A DNA stretch of 33,282 bases from the NCBI GenBank assembly GCA_903824725.1, contig CAIJXU010000039.1, forward strand, positions 1 through 33,282. The letters are read 5' to 3'. The notes beneath the pieces were generated by a model. That model searched no databases, had not been told where the DNA came from, and saw nothing but the letters and a program-made list of their open reading frames with translations. Made by a program: the position numbers and the translations under genes. The stretch is from an uncultured Bacteroidota bacterium (GTDB lineage: Bacteria > Bacteroidota > Bacteroidia > Chitinophagales > Chitinophagaceae). Positions 23,870-32,567 of this stretch are shown one piece after another (the stretch's first letter is position 1; every line of letters begins with the position of its first letter).

Positions 23870-24724
23870 TTAATCCCACTCTTCGTCTTCTGATTTTTTT
23901 ACAGACTTGTGAGCCCATCTTGAAACAAAAATACTGAACTCAAATAAAGTATATAAAGGAATGAAAACAATGGTTTGACTATACCAATCTGGACTCGGTG
24001 TAATAAAGGCAGATACGATTAAGATAATCACAACTGCATATTTGCGAGTGGTCGTTAATAACTTAGGTGTGATAAATCCAATTTTAGTTAATAAGAATAC
24101 AATCACGGGTAATTCAAATGCAATTCCGCAACCCAATATTAAATTGGTTAAGTTATCAAGATAATCCGCAAAGGTAGGAATGGTGGAAATAACCCCTTTT
24201 GTACCTAATTGGAAGCTGGCTAAAAAATTAAAAGTAAATGGACCTAATACAAAAAATCCAAAAGCAGCACCTAAAAAAAAGAAAAAGGAAACCCAGAAAA
24301 TCATGAAGCGTGTATTTTTTAATTCTTTTTCTTTTAAGGCTGGTTTAATAAATGCCCATATTTGATAAAATACGTAAGGGAATGCAACAATAATTCCACC
24401 TACAAATGCCATACTAATACTGCTCAAAAATTGCCCACCAAATGTGGTGCTTTGCATGGACACTTTCACTGGAGGCATACACAAGGAGTCTCCCAAATGT
24501 AAAAGATGACTTAATTTACAAAAAGCGCGGTAGGTAATAAAATCGGGATTAATGGGACCTGTTATAACATTGTCCATGATCCAATCCCTATATATAAATA
24601 AAACAAGAGAGGTAATTAAAATGGCACTCAATGATTTTACAATAGTGCTTCTTAAAACTTCTAGATGATCGATGAAAGTCATCTCTGAATTATCGCTATT
24701 ACTAAAACGGTCAAATATTGCCAT
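23870..24724 (-). CDS. tatC: Sec-independent protein translocase TatC
   Basis: TatC recognises the twin-arginine signal and with TatA/B exports folded proteins. The 284-residue protein has six transmembrane helices, the MTFIDHLEVLR start (about 15-25), PYVFYQIWAFIKPALKEKE (about 115-135), the LGAAFGFFVLGPFTFNF helix and a conserved ITPSPDWYSQ loop. TatA/TatB genes are not in the window. Four candidate Tat substrates are encoded at 5067, 6005, 6640 and 8804, so the pathway is in use, although these are not neighbours of tatC. A TACTTTTG box at 24778-24785 precedes it. Confidence 0.96.
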   Translation of the reverse strand: MAIFDRFSNSDNSEMTFIDHLEVLRSTIVKSLSAILITSLVLFIYRDWIMDNVITGPINPDFITYRAFCKLSHLLHLGDSLCMPPVKVSMQSTTFGGQFLSSISMAFVGGIIVAFPYVFYQIWAFIKPALKEKELKNTRFMIFWVSFFFFLGAAFGFFVLGPFTFNFLASFQLGTKGVISTIPTFADYLDNLTNLILGCGIAFELPVIVFLLTKIGFITPKLLTTTRKYAVVIILIVSAFITPSPDWYSQTIVFIPLYTLFEFSIFVSRWAHKSVKKSEDEEWD

Positions 24725-24777
24725 GTGTCAATTTCAATGAGGTCTAAAGTTAAGGTTTAATAGGGAAAATGGGGGGC

Positions 24778-24785
24778 CAAAAGTA
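24778..24785 (-). promoter_or_regulatory. candidate -7 promoter box for tatC–rpiB–M28
   Basis: TACTTTTG on the minus strand matches TAnnTTTG exactly, 53 bases before the tatC start, inside the 71-base gap that separates tatC from the CNNM/HlyC gene. No clear -33 box. Confidence 0.38.
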
Positions 24786-24795
24786 AAAAATAATA

Positions 24796-26031
24796 CTAGT
24801 GAATTTTAATTTTCACTTTTTCGATTCGGGTATCGCTCACAGATAATATTTCGGCATCAAAATGGGTCAAATGTATAACCTGTCTTAATCTAGGAATGGC
24901 CTCATTTTTATGAATTAAATATCCACTTAAGGTCTCTGCATTATCAGCTGAAAAATCTATACCATATTTTTCATATAAGTAATCTAGCTCCAAGCGCCCA
25001 CTAAATACATATTCGGTATCAGATAATTTTTTCTCTAAAAACTCCTGTTCGTCATATTCATCATCTATTTCTCCAAAGATCTCCTCTAAAACATCCTCCA
25101 TAGTCACTATTCCAGCGGTTCCTCCAAACTCATCCACCACCCATGCAATACTCTTTCGTTTTTTAGTGAATAGATTGATCAAATCCGCCGCATTCATACT
25201 TTCGGTGACTAATGGAATACTGTGTAGGATAGTGGCAATTTTTTCAGGCTTTTTAAATAAATCTAATTGATGCACATACCCAACAATATTGTCTAATGAA
25301 TCTTCAAATACAATAAGCTTACTTAACTTAGTCTCCATAAAAATAGCGGTTAAGTTTTCGATGGTAGTTTGTAATTCTACACCCACAATTTCAGTACGAG
25401 GCACCAGACATTCTCTTATTTTAATATCGGGAAGGCTTAATGCGTTTTCAAATAATTCGGTATTTAATTCTTGTTGTTCCTTTTGATCCTTGGTTTGTTG
25501 TACAAAATGCGCCAAATCTACTTTCGTAAATGCTTCTTTTTTATATACCATTTTAACCTGGAATAAATTACTCAATACCCATTGAGCCGAATTCACTAAT
25601 AGACTGGTGAGCGGCCTAAATAAAACATGAAAGAAATTAGCTAAGGGTGCAAAAGTATTGATCATGGAAGCCGCTCTAGCCTTGAATATCGCCTTGGGTC
25701 CTAATTCCCCAATCAACAAAATGACAAGTGTAGATAAAATGGTGTTCCCAAGTAAAATGGAATAATTACCCATTTTAAAATGATTCCAAATAAGAAGGTC
25801 AAGTAATTCTTCAAATAAAATACCAAATACAACTAATGAAATATTTAAGCCTATCAAACAAGTACCAATAAATTGAGTGGGCTCTTCCAAAAATTTGGCT
25901 ATGATCTTACCCGATCGATTGCCTTGTTTTTTTTTAAGCTCTAAGCTTAATCGATTGGCACTAACGAATCCAATTTCATATCCTGAAAAGAATCCGATTA
26001 AAGCAAGCGAGGCGATGATAGCGAAAATCAT
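24796..26031 (-). CDS. CNNM/HlyC-CorC family transporter with CBS pair
   Basis: This 411-residue protein has an N-terminal DUF21 transmembrane region (about 1-180; FFSGYEIGFVSANRLSLELKK is typical), a CBS-domain pair (about 205-320, LVPRTEIVGVELQT to GTAGIVTMEDVLEEIFGEI), and a C-terminal CorC/HlyC domain (about 340-408). Members export or sense Mg2+ or Co2+. In gliding Bacteroidota the related GldE is a motility-associated member. Its position near coaX and lptC is familiar for this phylum. It is 18 bases downstream of the aldo/keto reductase gene. Confidence 0.92.
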   Translation of the reverse strand: MIFAIIASLALIGFFSGYEIGFVSANRLSLELKKKQGNRSGKIIAKFLEEPTQFIGTCLIGLNISLVVFGILFEELLDLLIWNHFKMGNYSILLGNTILSTLVILLIGELGPKAIFKARAASMINTFAPLANFFHVLFRPLTSLLVNSAQWVLSNLFQVKMVYKKEAFTKVDLAHFVQQTKDQKEQQELNTELFENALSLPDIKIRECLVPRTEIVGVELQTTIENLTAIFMETKLSKLIVFEDSLDNIVGYVHQLDLFKKPEKIATILHSIPLVTESMNAADLINLFTKKRKSIAWVVDEFGGTAGIVTMEDVLEEIFGEIDDEYDEQEFLEKKLSDTEYVFSGRLELDYLYEKYGIDFSADNAETLSGYLIHKNEAIPRLRQVIHLTHFDAEILSVSDTRIEKVKIKIH

Positions 26032-26049
26032 AATTTAAAAATTAAGTTA

Positions 26050-27039
26050 CTAATACTCTGGTAACTTTGGTTTTGTTTCAACAATTCCTTCGATTTGTTC
26101 CATAATTTCTGGCGTCAATAAAGTGGCTGTTGCTAGTGCAGTTAAATTATCTAATAACTGTGCTTTACTTGTTGCCCCTAATATAGCAGTGGTCACATTC
26201 GGATTTTTGATACACCAAGCTATACTCAAGGAAGCGGTGCTTACTTTAAGCGCTTTGGCTATGGAGGCCAACTGTTGTACTTTATTGATCTTATCCTGCA
26301 TTAACCATCTGTCTCTTAACCATTCAAAACCTTCTATTTGAAATCTAGAACCTTCTGGAATGCCATCATTGTATTTCCCAGTTAATAAGCCTGCTGCTAA
26401 TGGGCTCCAGATGGTTGTTCCTAGTCCGACATTCTTATAAATTTCAAGGTATTCAGCGTCTACTTTATTGCGCTCAAATAAATTGTATTGCGGTTGTTCC
26501 ATTGCTGGACCAATGAGACGATAGGATTCTGCAATTCGGTGTGCTTCCATGATCTCAACACCACTCCATTCGCTGGTACCCCAATATAATATTTTACCTT
26601 GTTGGATTAAAGTATTCATGGTTTGTACTACTTCGGCTATAGGTGTATTTTTATCTGGACGGTGACAAAAATATAGATCTAAATAATCCGTTTGTAATCT
26701 TTGTAATGCCTCATGACAGGCTTCTGTTAAATGTTTGCGACTTAATCCAGTTTGATTGGGCTTGTTTTGTTTACCCCTCCATCCAAAATAGGCTTTGGAT
26801 GAAAGTACGATAGATGTTCGGTCCCATTTTTTTTTGCTTAAAACTCGGCCCATCATTTTTTCACTTTCTCCAGCAGCATATACCTCGGCATTATCAAAAA
26901 AATTAATACCCTCGTCGTATGCAATTCCCATTAACTCATCTGCTACCTGATCGTCAATTTGTTTATGAAAAGTGACCCAGCTTCCAAAACTTAAAGTACT
27001 TAACTGTAATCCAGTTTTACCCATTTGTCTGTATTCCAT
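26050..27039 (-). CDS. Aldo/keto reductase (AKR6-like)
   Basis: This NADPH-dependent reductase of 329 residues has a catalytic tetrad of D49 (NFFDNAEVY), Y54, K82 (VLSSKAYFGW) and H126 (DLYFCHRPD), plus the coenzyme loop IWSPLAAGLLTGKY and the C-terminal GATSKAQLLDNL. It matches the voltage-gated K-channel beta-subunit/YghZ-like group. Substrate unknown, probably small reactive carbonyls. It sits between lptC (7-base gap) and the CNNM gene (18-base gap). I do not know it as a regular member of this conserved block, so it may be a lineage-specific insertion. Confidence 0.92.
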   Translation of the reverse strand: MEYRQMGKTGLQLSTLSFGSWVTFHKQIDDQVADELMGIAYDEGINFFDNAEVYAAGESEKMMGRVLSKKKWDRTSIVLSSKAYFGWRGKQNKPNQTGLSRKHLTEACHEALQRLQTDYLDLYFCHRPDKNTPIAEVVQTMNTLIQQGKILYWGTSEWSGVEIMEAHRIAESYRLIGPAMEQPQYNLFERNKVDAEYLEIYKNVGLGTTIWSPLAAGLLTGKYNDGIPEGSRFQIEGFEWLRDRWLMQDKINKVQQLASIAKALKVSTASLSIAWCIKNPNVTTAILGATSKAQLLDNLTALATATLLTPEIMEQIEGIVETKPKLPEY

Positions 27040-27046
27040 CTTATTA

Positions 27047-27640
27047 TTATTTAGGGTTTAATCCACTGCTATCGTTGATAATAGCAAAGCTGTTTGATTG
27101 CGGCTTTAGTATGTGAATATCGGTTAAATTTTGATTTGCTTCAAATCCCTTCCCATATATTTTAGCAATGGGACTATGTTGTTTTACAATTACATCTTTA
27201 TCGGTATGGAACATACCTGTATTTTGATCCCAATACATTTCCTTACACCAAATGGTATCTCCTAAAATATTATATACGACTACATCATCACGTAAAAATA
27301 CTTTGTTATCCGCTTCAATATAGTTGGCATATTTAGCAAACAACTTACTTTCGACGAGCAAACTATCTTTGTAAAAATCTACTTTTAAAGTGGCCGGAAA
27401 TTCAATCATCTTGCCACTATCCAATAAATATTTATTCATGAGTGGCGCCATTAATTTAGCAGTAATTTTTCCACCTGTACTAATATAAATGGCGACATCT
27501 TTTCCTACATCTATACCACCCACCCTTGAACCAAGTGACTTTACTTCATTGACATTATTTTCACAAGATGCAAAAAAAATGCAGCTACTCATAAAAGCAA
27601 CTGCTATTTTTAAAAAGATATTGAATTTGTAATTAGTCAT
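27047..27640 (-). CDS. lptC: LPS export ABC transporter periplasmic protein LptC
   Basis: LptC links the LptBFG transporter in the inner membrane to the LptA bridge that carries LPS to the outer membrane. The 197-residue protein has an N-terminal hydrophobic segment ending in FASC (C26), which could be a lipoprotein signal or a membrane anchor. A beta-jellyroll of the LptC/OstA type follows (FYKDSLLVESKLFAKYANYIEADNKVFLRDDVVVYN, and the closing IYGKGFEANQNLTDIHI). ATG 27640 is preferred to an upstream in-frame ATG at 27667 because the hydrophobic segment then lies at the N-terminus. It overlaps the OMP gene by 8 bases. Confidence 0.85.
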   Translation of the reverse strand: MTNYKFNIFLKIAVAFMSSCIFFASCENNVNEVKSLGSRVGGIDVGKDVAIYISTGGKITAKLMAPLMNKYLLDSGKMIEFPATLKVDFYKDSLLVESKLFAKYANYIEADNKVFLRDDVVVYNILGDTIWCKEMYWDQNTGMFHTDKDVIVKQHSPIAKIYGKGFEANQNLTDIHILKPQSNSFAIINDSSGLNPK

Positions 27641-29018
27641 ATTTACGTTTGTTGAACCAAATATCACTTAAACTATATCCTAAAGTAAATTGAATAAAAC
27701 TTTCATTAAAATTATTGACACTAGTTCCTCTTTGTCCAAATTGCAATGCTAAATTAAGCACTGTAAATTGATAATCATAGGAACGATATTTACGAATAGG
27801 TAATCCCATTCCAACAGTCACACCCGATACCTTTAAGCCATTATTATCAATATTAGCATAATCCTTACCAGTAAAAAATCCTACTCGATATACAACGGTG
27901 GACCAATAATTTTCAAAATTACTTGGATTAGGACAGTATTGACCACCCAATCGAAGCATCCATGAATTAGAGAGTAAATCTTTTTGTCCGTAAAATTGAT
28001 AATTATCCTTCCAAGCTGCACCTGAGTATTCAAGTCCTACAACCCATTGGTCATATATGGCCCTCGAACTAATTTCTCTTTTGTGAAAAGCTACGCCTAA
28101 GCTGTAAGTGGCCGGTAATTTTATTGTCCCACCTATATCTGTTTGAGCGGAGGCAGTATCGATGGGTATATTATTGCCGTTGTCATAAACGCCTGTTGTT
28201 CGAAGTATATCCTGTCTCGCATTTAAAGTTTGGGAAAGGTTGGCAGTGGCCCCTACACTAATACTGTATTCTGTTTTTTCAGTAGGATTTTTGTGTTTTA
28301 TACTTTTTAATGGGTATTCCCCTTGTACACCAATTTTTAAAAATGCACCACCATACATTGTATTCGTACTAGATAATGTTTGATAAAAATAATTGGAATC
28401 GGTAGAATTATTAAATGATTTTAAGGCTTCAATGTTTTTACGACCAAAATTGTAACCTGTATTAAAACCAACACTGATGCGTTTCCATGATTTTCCTAAT
28501 CCAAAAAATATTTGGTTTAATCCACCACTTCCTTTAAAATTTGTAAACAAGGTATCCTGTGTGTTTGTTAAAAAACTTTGTTCGTTAACAGAGTAATTAA
28601 TTTGCGAGATTGGTCTTAGACCAAATGCCATCCCTATTTTTTTAGCTTTACTGATAGGAACTCCAATGGCAATATAATTAGGATACAAATAGTTAGATTT
28701 TTCACGACCAACTGGATCGTTTCTTTTTAGAGTATAACTATTGAAATTGACTCCTAAATCAAAAGTGGTCAAATATAAACTACCATAAGTAGCAGGGTTA
28801 TTAAAATTAATACTTTGACCATAACTACCATTCATGCTAGGGGTGAATGCAGTGGAAAATCCACCCATCCCCTGGCTTGCAGCATTTTGGTTATTGAATA
28901 TTTCATTACCTAATCCATATCTGGAAAAGGGAGAATTAATTTGTGCTTGAGTAGGGGTTAAAAAACACACTAAACATAAGATAGCTGATAACCTAGTTAT
29001 TTTTTTTGCAAATAGCAT
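27633..29018 (-). CDS. Putative outer-membrane beta-barrel protein
   Basis: This 461-residue protein has a Sec signal (about 1-26, ending TQAQ) and a mature start NSPFSRYGLGNEIFNNQNAA-SQGMGG that is typical of a Bacteroidota outer-membrane family distantly like FadL/OmpP1. Alternating aromatic and polar strands with frequent turns run to the end, which is aromatic/hydrophobic (FIQFTLGYSLSDIWF), as expected for a barrel. Cargo or function is not known. The stop overlaps the lptC start and its start overlaps the end of coaX by 26 bases, so all three are translationally coupled. Confidence 0.82.
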   Translation of the reverse strand: MLFAKKITRLSAILCLVCFLTPTQAQINSPFSRYGLGNEIFNNQNAASQGMGGFSTAFTPSMNGSYGQSINFNNPATYGSLYLTTFDLGVNFNSYTLKRNDPVGREKSNYLYPNYIAIGVPISKAKKIGMAFGLRPISQINYSVNEQSFLTNTQDTLFTNFKGSGGLNQIFFGLGKSWKRISVGFNTGYNFGRKNIEALKSFNNSTDSNYFYQTLSSTNTMYGGAFLKIGVQGEYPLKSIKHKNPTEKTEYSISVGATANLSQTLNARQDILRTTGVYDNGNNIPIDTASAQTDIGGTIKLPATYSLGVAFHKREISSRAIYDQWVVGLEYSGAAWKDNYQFYGQKDLLSNSWMLRLGGQYCPNPSNFENYWSTVVYRVGFFTGKDYANIDNNGLKVSGVTVGMGLPIRKYRSYDYQFTVLNLALQFGQRGTSVNNFNESFIQFTLGYSLSDIWFNKRKYD

Positions 29019-29718
29019 ACAGTCCTTTATATATTAAATTTTCGTCGGCAAATATCCTCTTTTTTATGTGAGGTACAAAATAACTAATATCGCCACCGGT
29101 TAATAGCACGTTAAAGTTCTCATATTTAAGCAGATATGACTCAATTATCCCATCTATTTCGGCCGAAATACCCAAAATTACCCCACTTAGTAGATTGGTT
29201 TTAGTATCATAGCCTACTAGTGTAAACTCATTGGAGGCCTCAATTAATGGCAAAAGGGCGGTTTGTTCATGCATTGCTTTGAATCGCATTTGCATGCCTG
29301 GTGAGATGCTTCCTCCAAGAAATTCATGGTCGATATTGACAAAATTATAAGTTATGCAGGTGCCCAGGGAAATGATTAAATTGTGTTGTTTGGGGTAAAT
29401 ATCAACCGCAGCTGCCACCAAAGCGAGACGATCTGCCCCAATAGTTTCTGGTTTACCTACCGGAGTTGTAAAATTGAGTGAGGTAGATGGGCCTAATAGA
29501 TGAAAGGAGGTCTCTTTTGCCAACAGGCTTTCAATGGCTTTATCATGATGTATGACTGAGGATAAGATGGTTTGATGAGGCTTTATTTCATCCAGTAGGG
29601 TTTGCAAGCTGTCCACATTCGCGGTGGCTAATACACGAACTTCCACCAACTCCTTATTATTGAAAATTGCAGCTTTTAAGCGGGTATTACCAAAATCAAA
29701 ACAAATAGTGACTGACAT
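28993..29718 (-). CDS. coaX: Type III pantothenate kinase
   Basis: CoaX phosphorylates pantothenate as the first step of coenzyme A synthesis, using a monovalent cation and not feedback-inhibited by CoA. The 241-residue ASKHA-fold protein has FDFGNTRLKAAIF (7-19), GADRLALVAAA (94-104), ISLGTCITYN (116-125) and GGSISPGMQMR (135-145). Length is normal for the short form found in Bacteroidota. It heads the minus-strand run coaX–OMP–lptC–AKR–CNNM and has a TAAATTTG box at 29735-29742. Confidence 0.94.
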   Translation of the reverse strand: MSVTICFDFGNTRLKAAIFNNKELVEVRVLATANVDSLQTLLDEIKPHQTILSSVIHHDKAIESLLAKETSFHLLGPSTSLNFTTPVGKPETIGADRLALVAAAVDIYPKQHNLIISLGTCITYNFVNIDHEFLGGSISPGMQMRFKAMHEQTALLPLIEASNEFTLVGYDTKTNLLSGVILGISAEIDGIIESYLLKYENFNVLLTGGDISYFVPHIKKRIFADENLIYKGLYAICKKNN

Positions 29719-29734
29719 CGTATTAATTGAATTT

Positions 29735-29742
29735 CAAATTTA
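29735..29742 (-). promoter_or_regulatory. candidate -7 promoter box for the coaX unit
   Basis: TAAATTTG on the minus strand matches TAnnTTTG exactly, 16 bases before the coaX start, so the leader would be about 10 bases. A TTTT run 14-17 bases further upstream is the only weak -33 candidate. Confidence 0.42.
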
Positions 29743-29951
29743 ATCTCTTTACTTGAAAATGGCTTTAAAAATTCAATACTGGCTATAAAAATTTCTAAAT
29801 ATTGGGATTGATTCCTAAAATGACTAAAATTGGGTATAATTTCGCAAAAGCAATTAGGTTAAAAAATATAAAGCACACAACCAGCATTAATGAAACTAAG
29901 TATTGAAAGAAAAAAATTATCTTTTTACAATTATAAAATTATAAGAAAATA

Positions 29952-30857
29952 ATGTTGTTCTCCAAAGACGATATTAACGATGAATTGTTGAAGGGCAATT
30001 TTTTAAAATTAGCAAAAACCATATCTAGTATTGAAGATAGGGATGCTGCTTCTAAAAGCTATCTGGAGGCGTTATCTCCCAGAAACACCCCTATTATAGG
30101 TATCACAGGTCCTCCCGGTGCAGGAAAAAGTACGCTTATTTCAGCGATGATAGAAATATGGATTTCTGAAGGGAAAAGAATCGCAGTATTATCCGTTGAT
30201 CCATCTTCCCCATTTCATCATGGTGCTATTTTGGGTGATAGAATTAGAATGAAAGATTGGTATTTGCATCCAAATGTGTTTATTAGATCGCTGGCTTCCA
30301 GAGGTCACTTAGGAGGATTGACAAGTTCTATGATTGAATTGACAACACTATTACAGTCTTTAAGCTTTGATATTATTATATTAGAAACGGTTGGGGTGGG
30401 GCAATCGGAGGTTGAAATAGCCTCTTTGGCAGATACAACAATTGTGGTATTAGTTCCAGAAGCTGGGGATGATGTGCAAATGATGAAATCTGGATTGATG
30501 GAAGTTGCTGATTTGTTTGTAGTGAATAAAAGTGACCGACCTGATGCACAAATTTTTTCAAATCATTTGCAACAAATGATAATGACAAATTCAAATAGTT
30601 CCAAAACACCTAAAGTCATTGCAACCATCGCAGCTCAGAAAATAGGAGTTCTTGAATTAGTGCATGCTATTGATGAGCAGCAGTTATTAGAAAAATCGGA
30701 CCAAAAATTAAGAGGAATGATGGCTAAGGTGATTCAGATTATCACAGCACATCAATTAAATAAACTCGACTATCAATTTATTGAGAATAGTGTAAAAAAT
30801 GAAATAGCTAATGGGAATACTAATTTATTTCATATCGCCAAGCAATTTTTTATTTAG
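29952..30857 (+). CDS. meaB: MeaB/ArgK-type P-loop GTPase
   Basis: This G3E-family GTPase chaperone helps load and protect adenosylcobalamin on methylmalonyl-CoA mutase. The 301-residue protein has a P-loop GPPGAGKS (53-60), SVDPSSPFHHGAILGDRIRM (81-100), switch region ETVGVGQSE (145-153), and NKSD (192-195) for guanine specificity. The mutase subunits are not in this window. The gene is single, in a 233-base gap from coaX, with TATAAT at 29835-29840 and TTGATT 21 bases further upstream as a weak promoter candidate. Confidence 0.92.
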   Translation: MLFSKDDINDELLKGNFLKLAKTISSIEDRDAASKSYLEALSPRNTPIIGITGPPGAGKSTLISAMIEIWISEGKRIAVLSVDPSSPFHHGAILGDRIRMKDWYLHPNVFIRSLASRGHLGGLTSSMIELTTLLQSLSFDIIILETVGVGQSEVEIASLADTTIVVLVPEAGDDVQMMKSGLMEVADLFVVNKSDRPDAQIFSNHLQQMIMTNSNSSKTPKVIATIAAQKIGVLELVHAIDEQQLLEKSDQKLRGMMAKVIQIITAHQLNKLDYQFIENSVKNEIANGNTNLFHIAKQFFI

Positions 30858-30873
30858 GACCTCCCTTTAATTT

Positions 30874-31611
30874 TTAATCATTTCTGATAAAAAATCCATT
30901 ACTTAAAACAAAATGCTTTAGTTCGTATCCATTGTCTGTTAATAATTTGTATACTTTACTTTCTTGTGCTTTATCAATTGTAAAATCAAGCATTTCAATA
31001 ACAATTAAATAGGGCTTGTATTTATCCAGATCTATCGAGCTTAGCACTTCGAAGTCGTGATTTTCTACGTCAATACAAAGTAAATCAATATATTTTTTGT
31101 TATTATAGTGTTCAAGCAAAATAGTGTTTAGGGTTTTTGTTATCATCTTTGTTTTCAGATGATCTGGAAATTTATCTTCCCCTAATGAGCTCATGTGATC
31201 TAAGTCAATAGTTGAAATTTTATCTTTATAAGATAAATTGAAAACAACTTCTTCTTCTTTATTTGAAACTAATTGGTGAAGGTTAATATCTTCTTTTCTA
31301 AATTTATTATATAACTCAATAAGCGAACCATTACCATCAATATTGATACCTCTCCATCCTTTTAAGTAAAGCAAATAGGTATTATTATATTCTATAGGAT
31401 GATTACATCCCACATCAACAAATACACCATTTTTTCTTTTTGCGTTTTTTAAAATTATTTCAATAATTGTATCTTCTGAAAATTGCGAAAGTGAAACTTT
31501 TGCAAATACACCTAAAAGCTTGAAAAAACCTCTTAATAGTCGGTAGTAAAAAGGCAGCAAATATCCTTTGAGTAAAACGTTGCTATAAAACTGGTAGAGA
31601 GATCTAAACAT
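30874..31611 (-). CDS. FkbM-family methyltransferase
   Basis: This SAM-dependent methyltransferase of 245 residues has GVFVDVGCNHPIEYNNTYLL (62-81) with the SAM-binding VDVGCN motif, then a Rossmann core (INIDGNGSLIELYNKF) and the FkbM tail ending HFVLSNGFFI. An N-terminal basic/hydrophobic stretch (about 8-38) suggests membrane association. FkbM enzymes O-methylate sugars or polyketides, commonly in surface-glycan loci. It is divergent from a glycosyltransferase gene and convergent with meaB, so an LPS or exopolysaccharide role is plausible but unproven. Confidence 0.87.
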   Translation of the reverse strand: MFRSLYQFYSNVLLKGYLLPFYYRLLRGFFKLLGVFAKVSLSQFSEDTIIEIILKNAKRKNGVFVDVGCNHPIEYNNTYLLYLKGWRGINIDGNGSLIELYNKFRKEDINLHQLVSNKEEEVVFNLSYKDKISTIDLDHMSSLGEDKFPDHLKTKMITKTLNTILLEHYNNKKYIDLLCIDVENHDFEVLSSIDLDKYKPYLIVIEMLDFTIDKAQESKVYKLLTDNGYELKHFVLSNGFFIRND

Positions 31612-31654
31612 ATATGATGTATTTAAGAATTAAAATTTTGTATATTTATTTGTA

Positions 31655-31730
31655 AATGATTTTTTAAAGACAACTAATATATCGTTGTGTAATTTATAAC
31701 AAATATATACATTTTAATGATTTTTTAAAG
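31655..31730. repeat. 15-bp direct repeat in the FkbM–glycosyltransferase gap
   Basis: AATGATTTTTTAAAG occurs twice on the plus strand, at 31655-31669 and 31716-31730, starting 61 bases apart, in the AT-rich 191-base gap between divergent genes. Otherwise this gap shows only a TATATTTA (31779-31786) near the glycosyltransferase start. Regulatory meaning is uncertain. Confidence 0.45.
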
Positions 31731-31802
31731 CCGTATGTTTACATATGTTTTTATTGGGTTGACTTTGTAATTATTTAGTATATTTAACAAAACAAATAGG
31801 TA

Positions 31803-32567
31803 ATGAGTACAATTTCATTTATTGTTATTACTTACAATGAACAGAAGAACATTGGACGCTGCTTGGAGAGCGTTTCGTCAATTGCAGATGAAATTGTTAT
31901 TATAGATTCTTATTCTAAAGATAGCACTGAGTCAATTTGTAATCAATATAAAGCTAAATTTATAAAACGTGCATTTACAGATTATGCTGATCAGAGAAAT
32001 GCCGCATTTCAGCTAGCTACAATGGACTACTTATTTTTTTTAGATGCCGACGAAGAGTTGAGTGCAACTTTGAAAAATAGTTTGTTGCAACTTAAAAAAT
32101 CAGGCATGCATCATGATGCATATAAGCTGAATCGGTTTAATAATTTTTGCGGAAAATGGATTAAGCATGGCATGTGGTATCCTGATATGCTAGTTAGAAT
32201 GGTAAGAAACGGCAAGGGGACTTGGACTGGTCGAATTCATGAAATTATGCAAATTGCTCCTGGAGCAAGCGTCCAAAAATTAAAAGGCGATTTGTTACAT
32301 TACGCCTATACTAATATTGAATCACTAGTATTTAAGTGTAATCATTATACAACCTTGCAGGCTGTTCAAATGTTTGAGCAAAATAAGAAAGCCCCATTAT
32401 TTAAATTGTATATAAATCCAATTTGGGCATTCTTCAGCGGGTATTTTTTAAAACTTGGCTTTTTAGACGGATGGGAGGGATATCTAATACATAGGACAAT
32501 CGCTTTTCAGACAATGATTAAATATGCAAAATTAAGACAATTGATTTTGCAAAGTAATAGGAATTAA
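31803..32567 (+). CDS. Family 2 glycosyltransferase
   Basis: This is a GT-A fold glycosyltransferase of 254 residues. VITYNEQKNIGRCLESV (8-24) starts the nucleotide-sugar domain, YADQRNAAF (61-69) is typical of the WaaE/LPS-core subgroup, and FLDADEEL (79-86) holds the DxD metal site. A C-terminal hydrophobic pair (about 205-235) probably associates with the inner membrane. Acceptor and sugar are unknown, and LPS-core glucosyl transfer is the nearest guess. The stop overlaps the stop of the convergent 67-residue gene by 4 bases. Confidence 0.87.
   Translation: MSTISFIVITYNEQKNIGRCLESVSSIADEIVIIDSYSKDSTESICNQYKAKFIKRAFTDYADQRNAAFQLATMDYLFFLDADEELSATLKNSLLQLKKSGMHHDAYKLNRFNNFCGKWIKHGMWYPDMLVRMVRNGKGTWTGRIHEIMQIAPGASVQKLKGDLLHYAYTNIESLVFKCNHYTTLQAVQMFEQNKKAPLFKLYINPIWAFFSGYFLKLGFLDGWEGYLIHRTIAFQTMIKYAKLRQLILQSNRN

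Noticed and set aside
30376..30609. Minus-strand open frame inside meaB
   Set aside because: Antisense to the GTPase core. No conserved features.
30874..32567. Surface-polysaccharide island
   Set aside because: Only one methyltransferase and one glycosyltransferase on opposite strands. No polymerase, flippase or sugar-nucleotide genes, and housekeeping genes on both sides.
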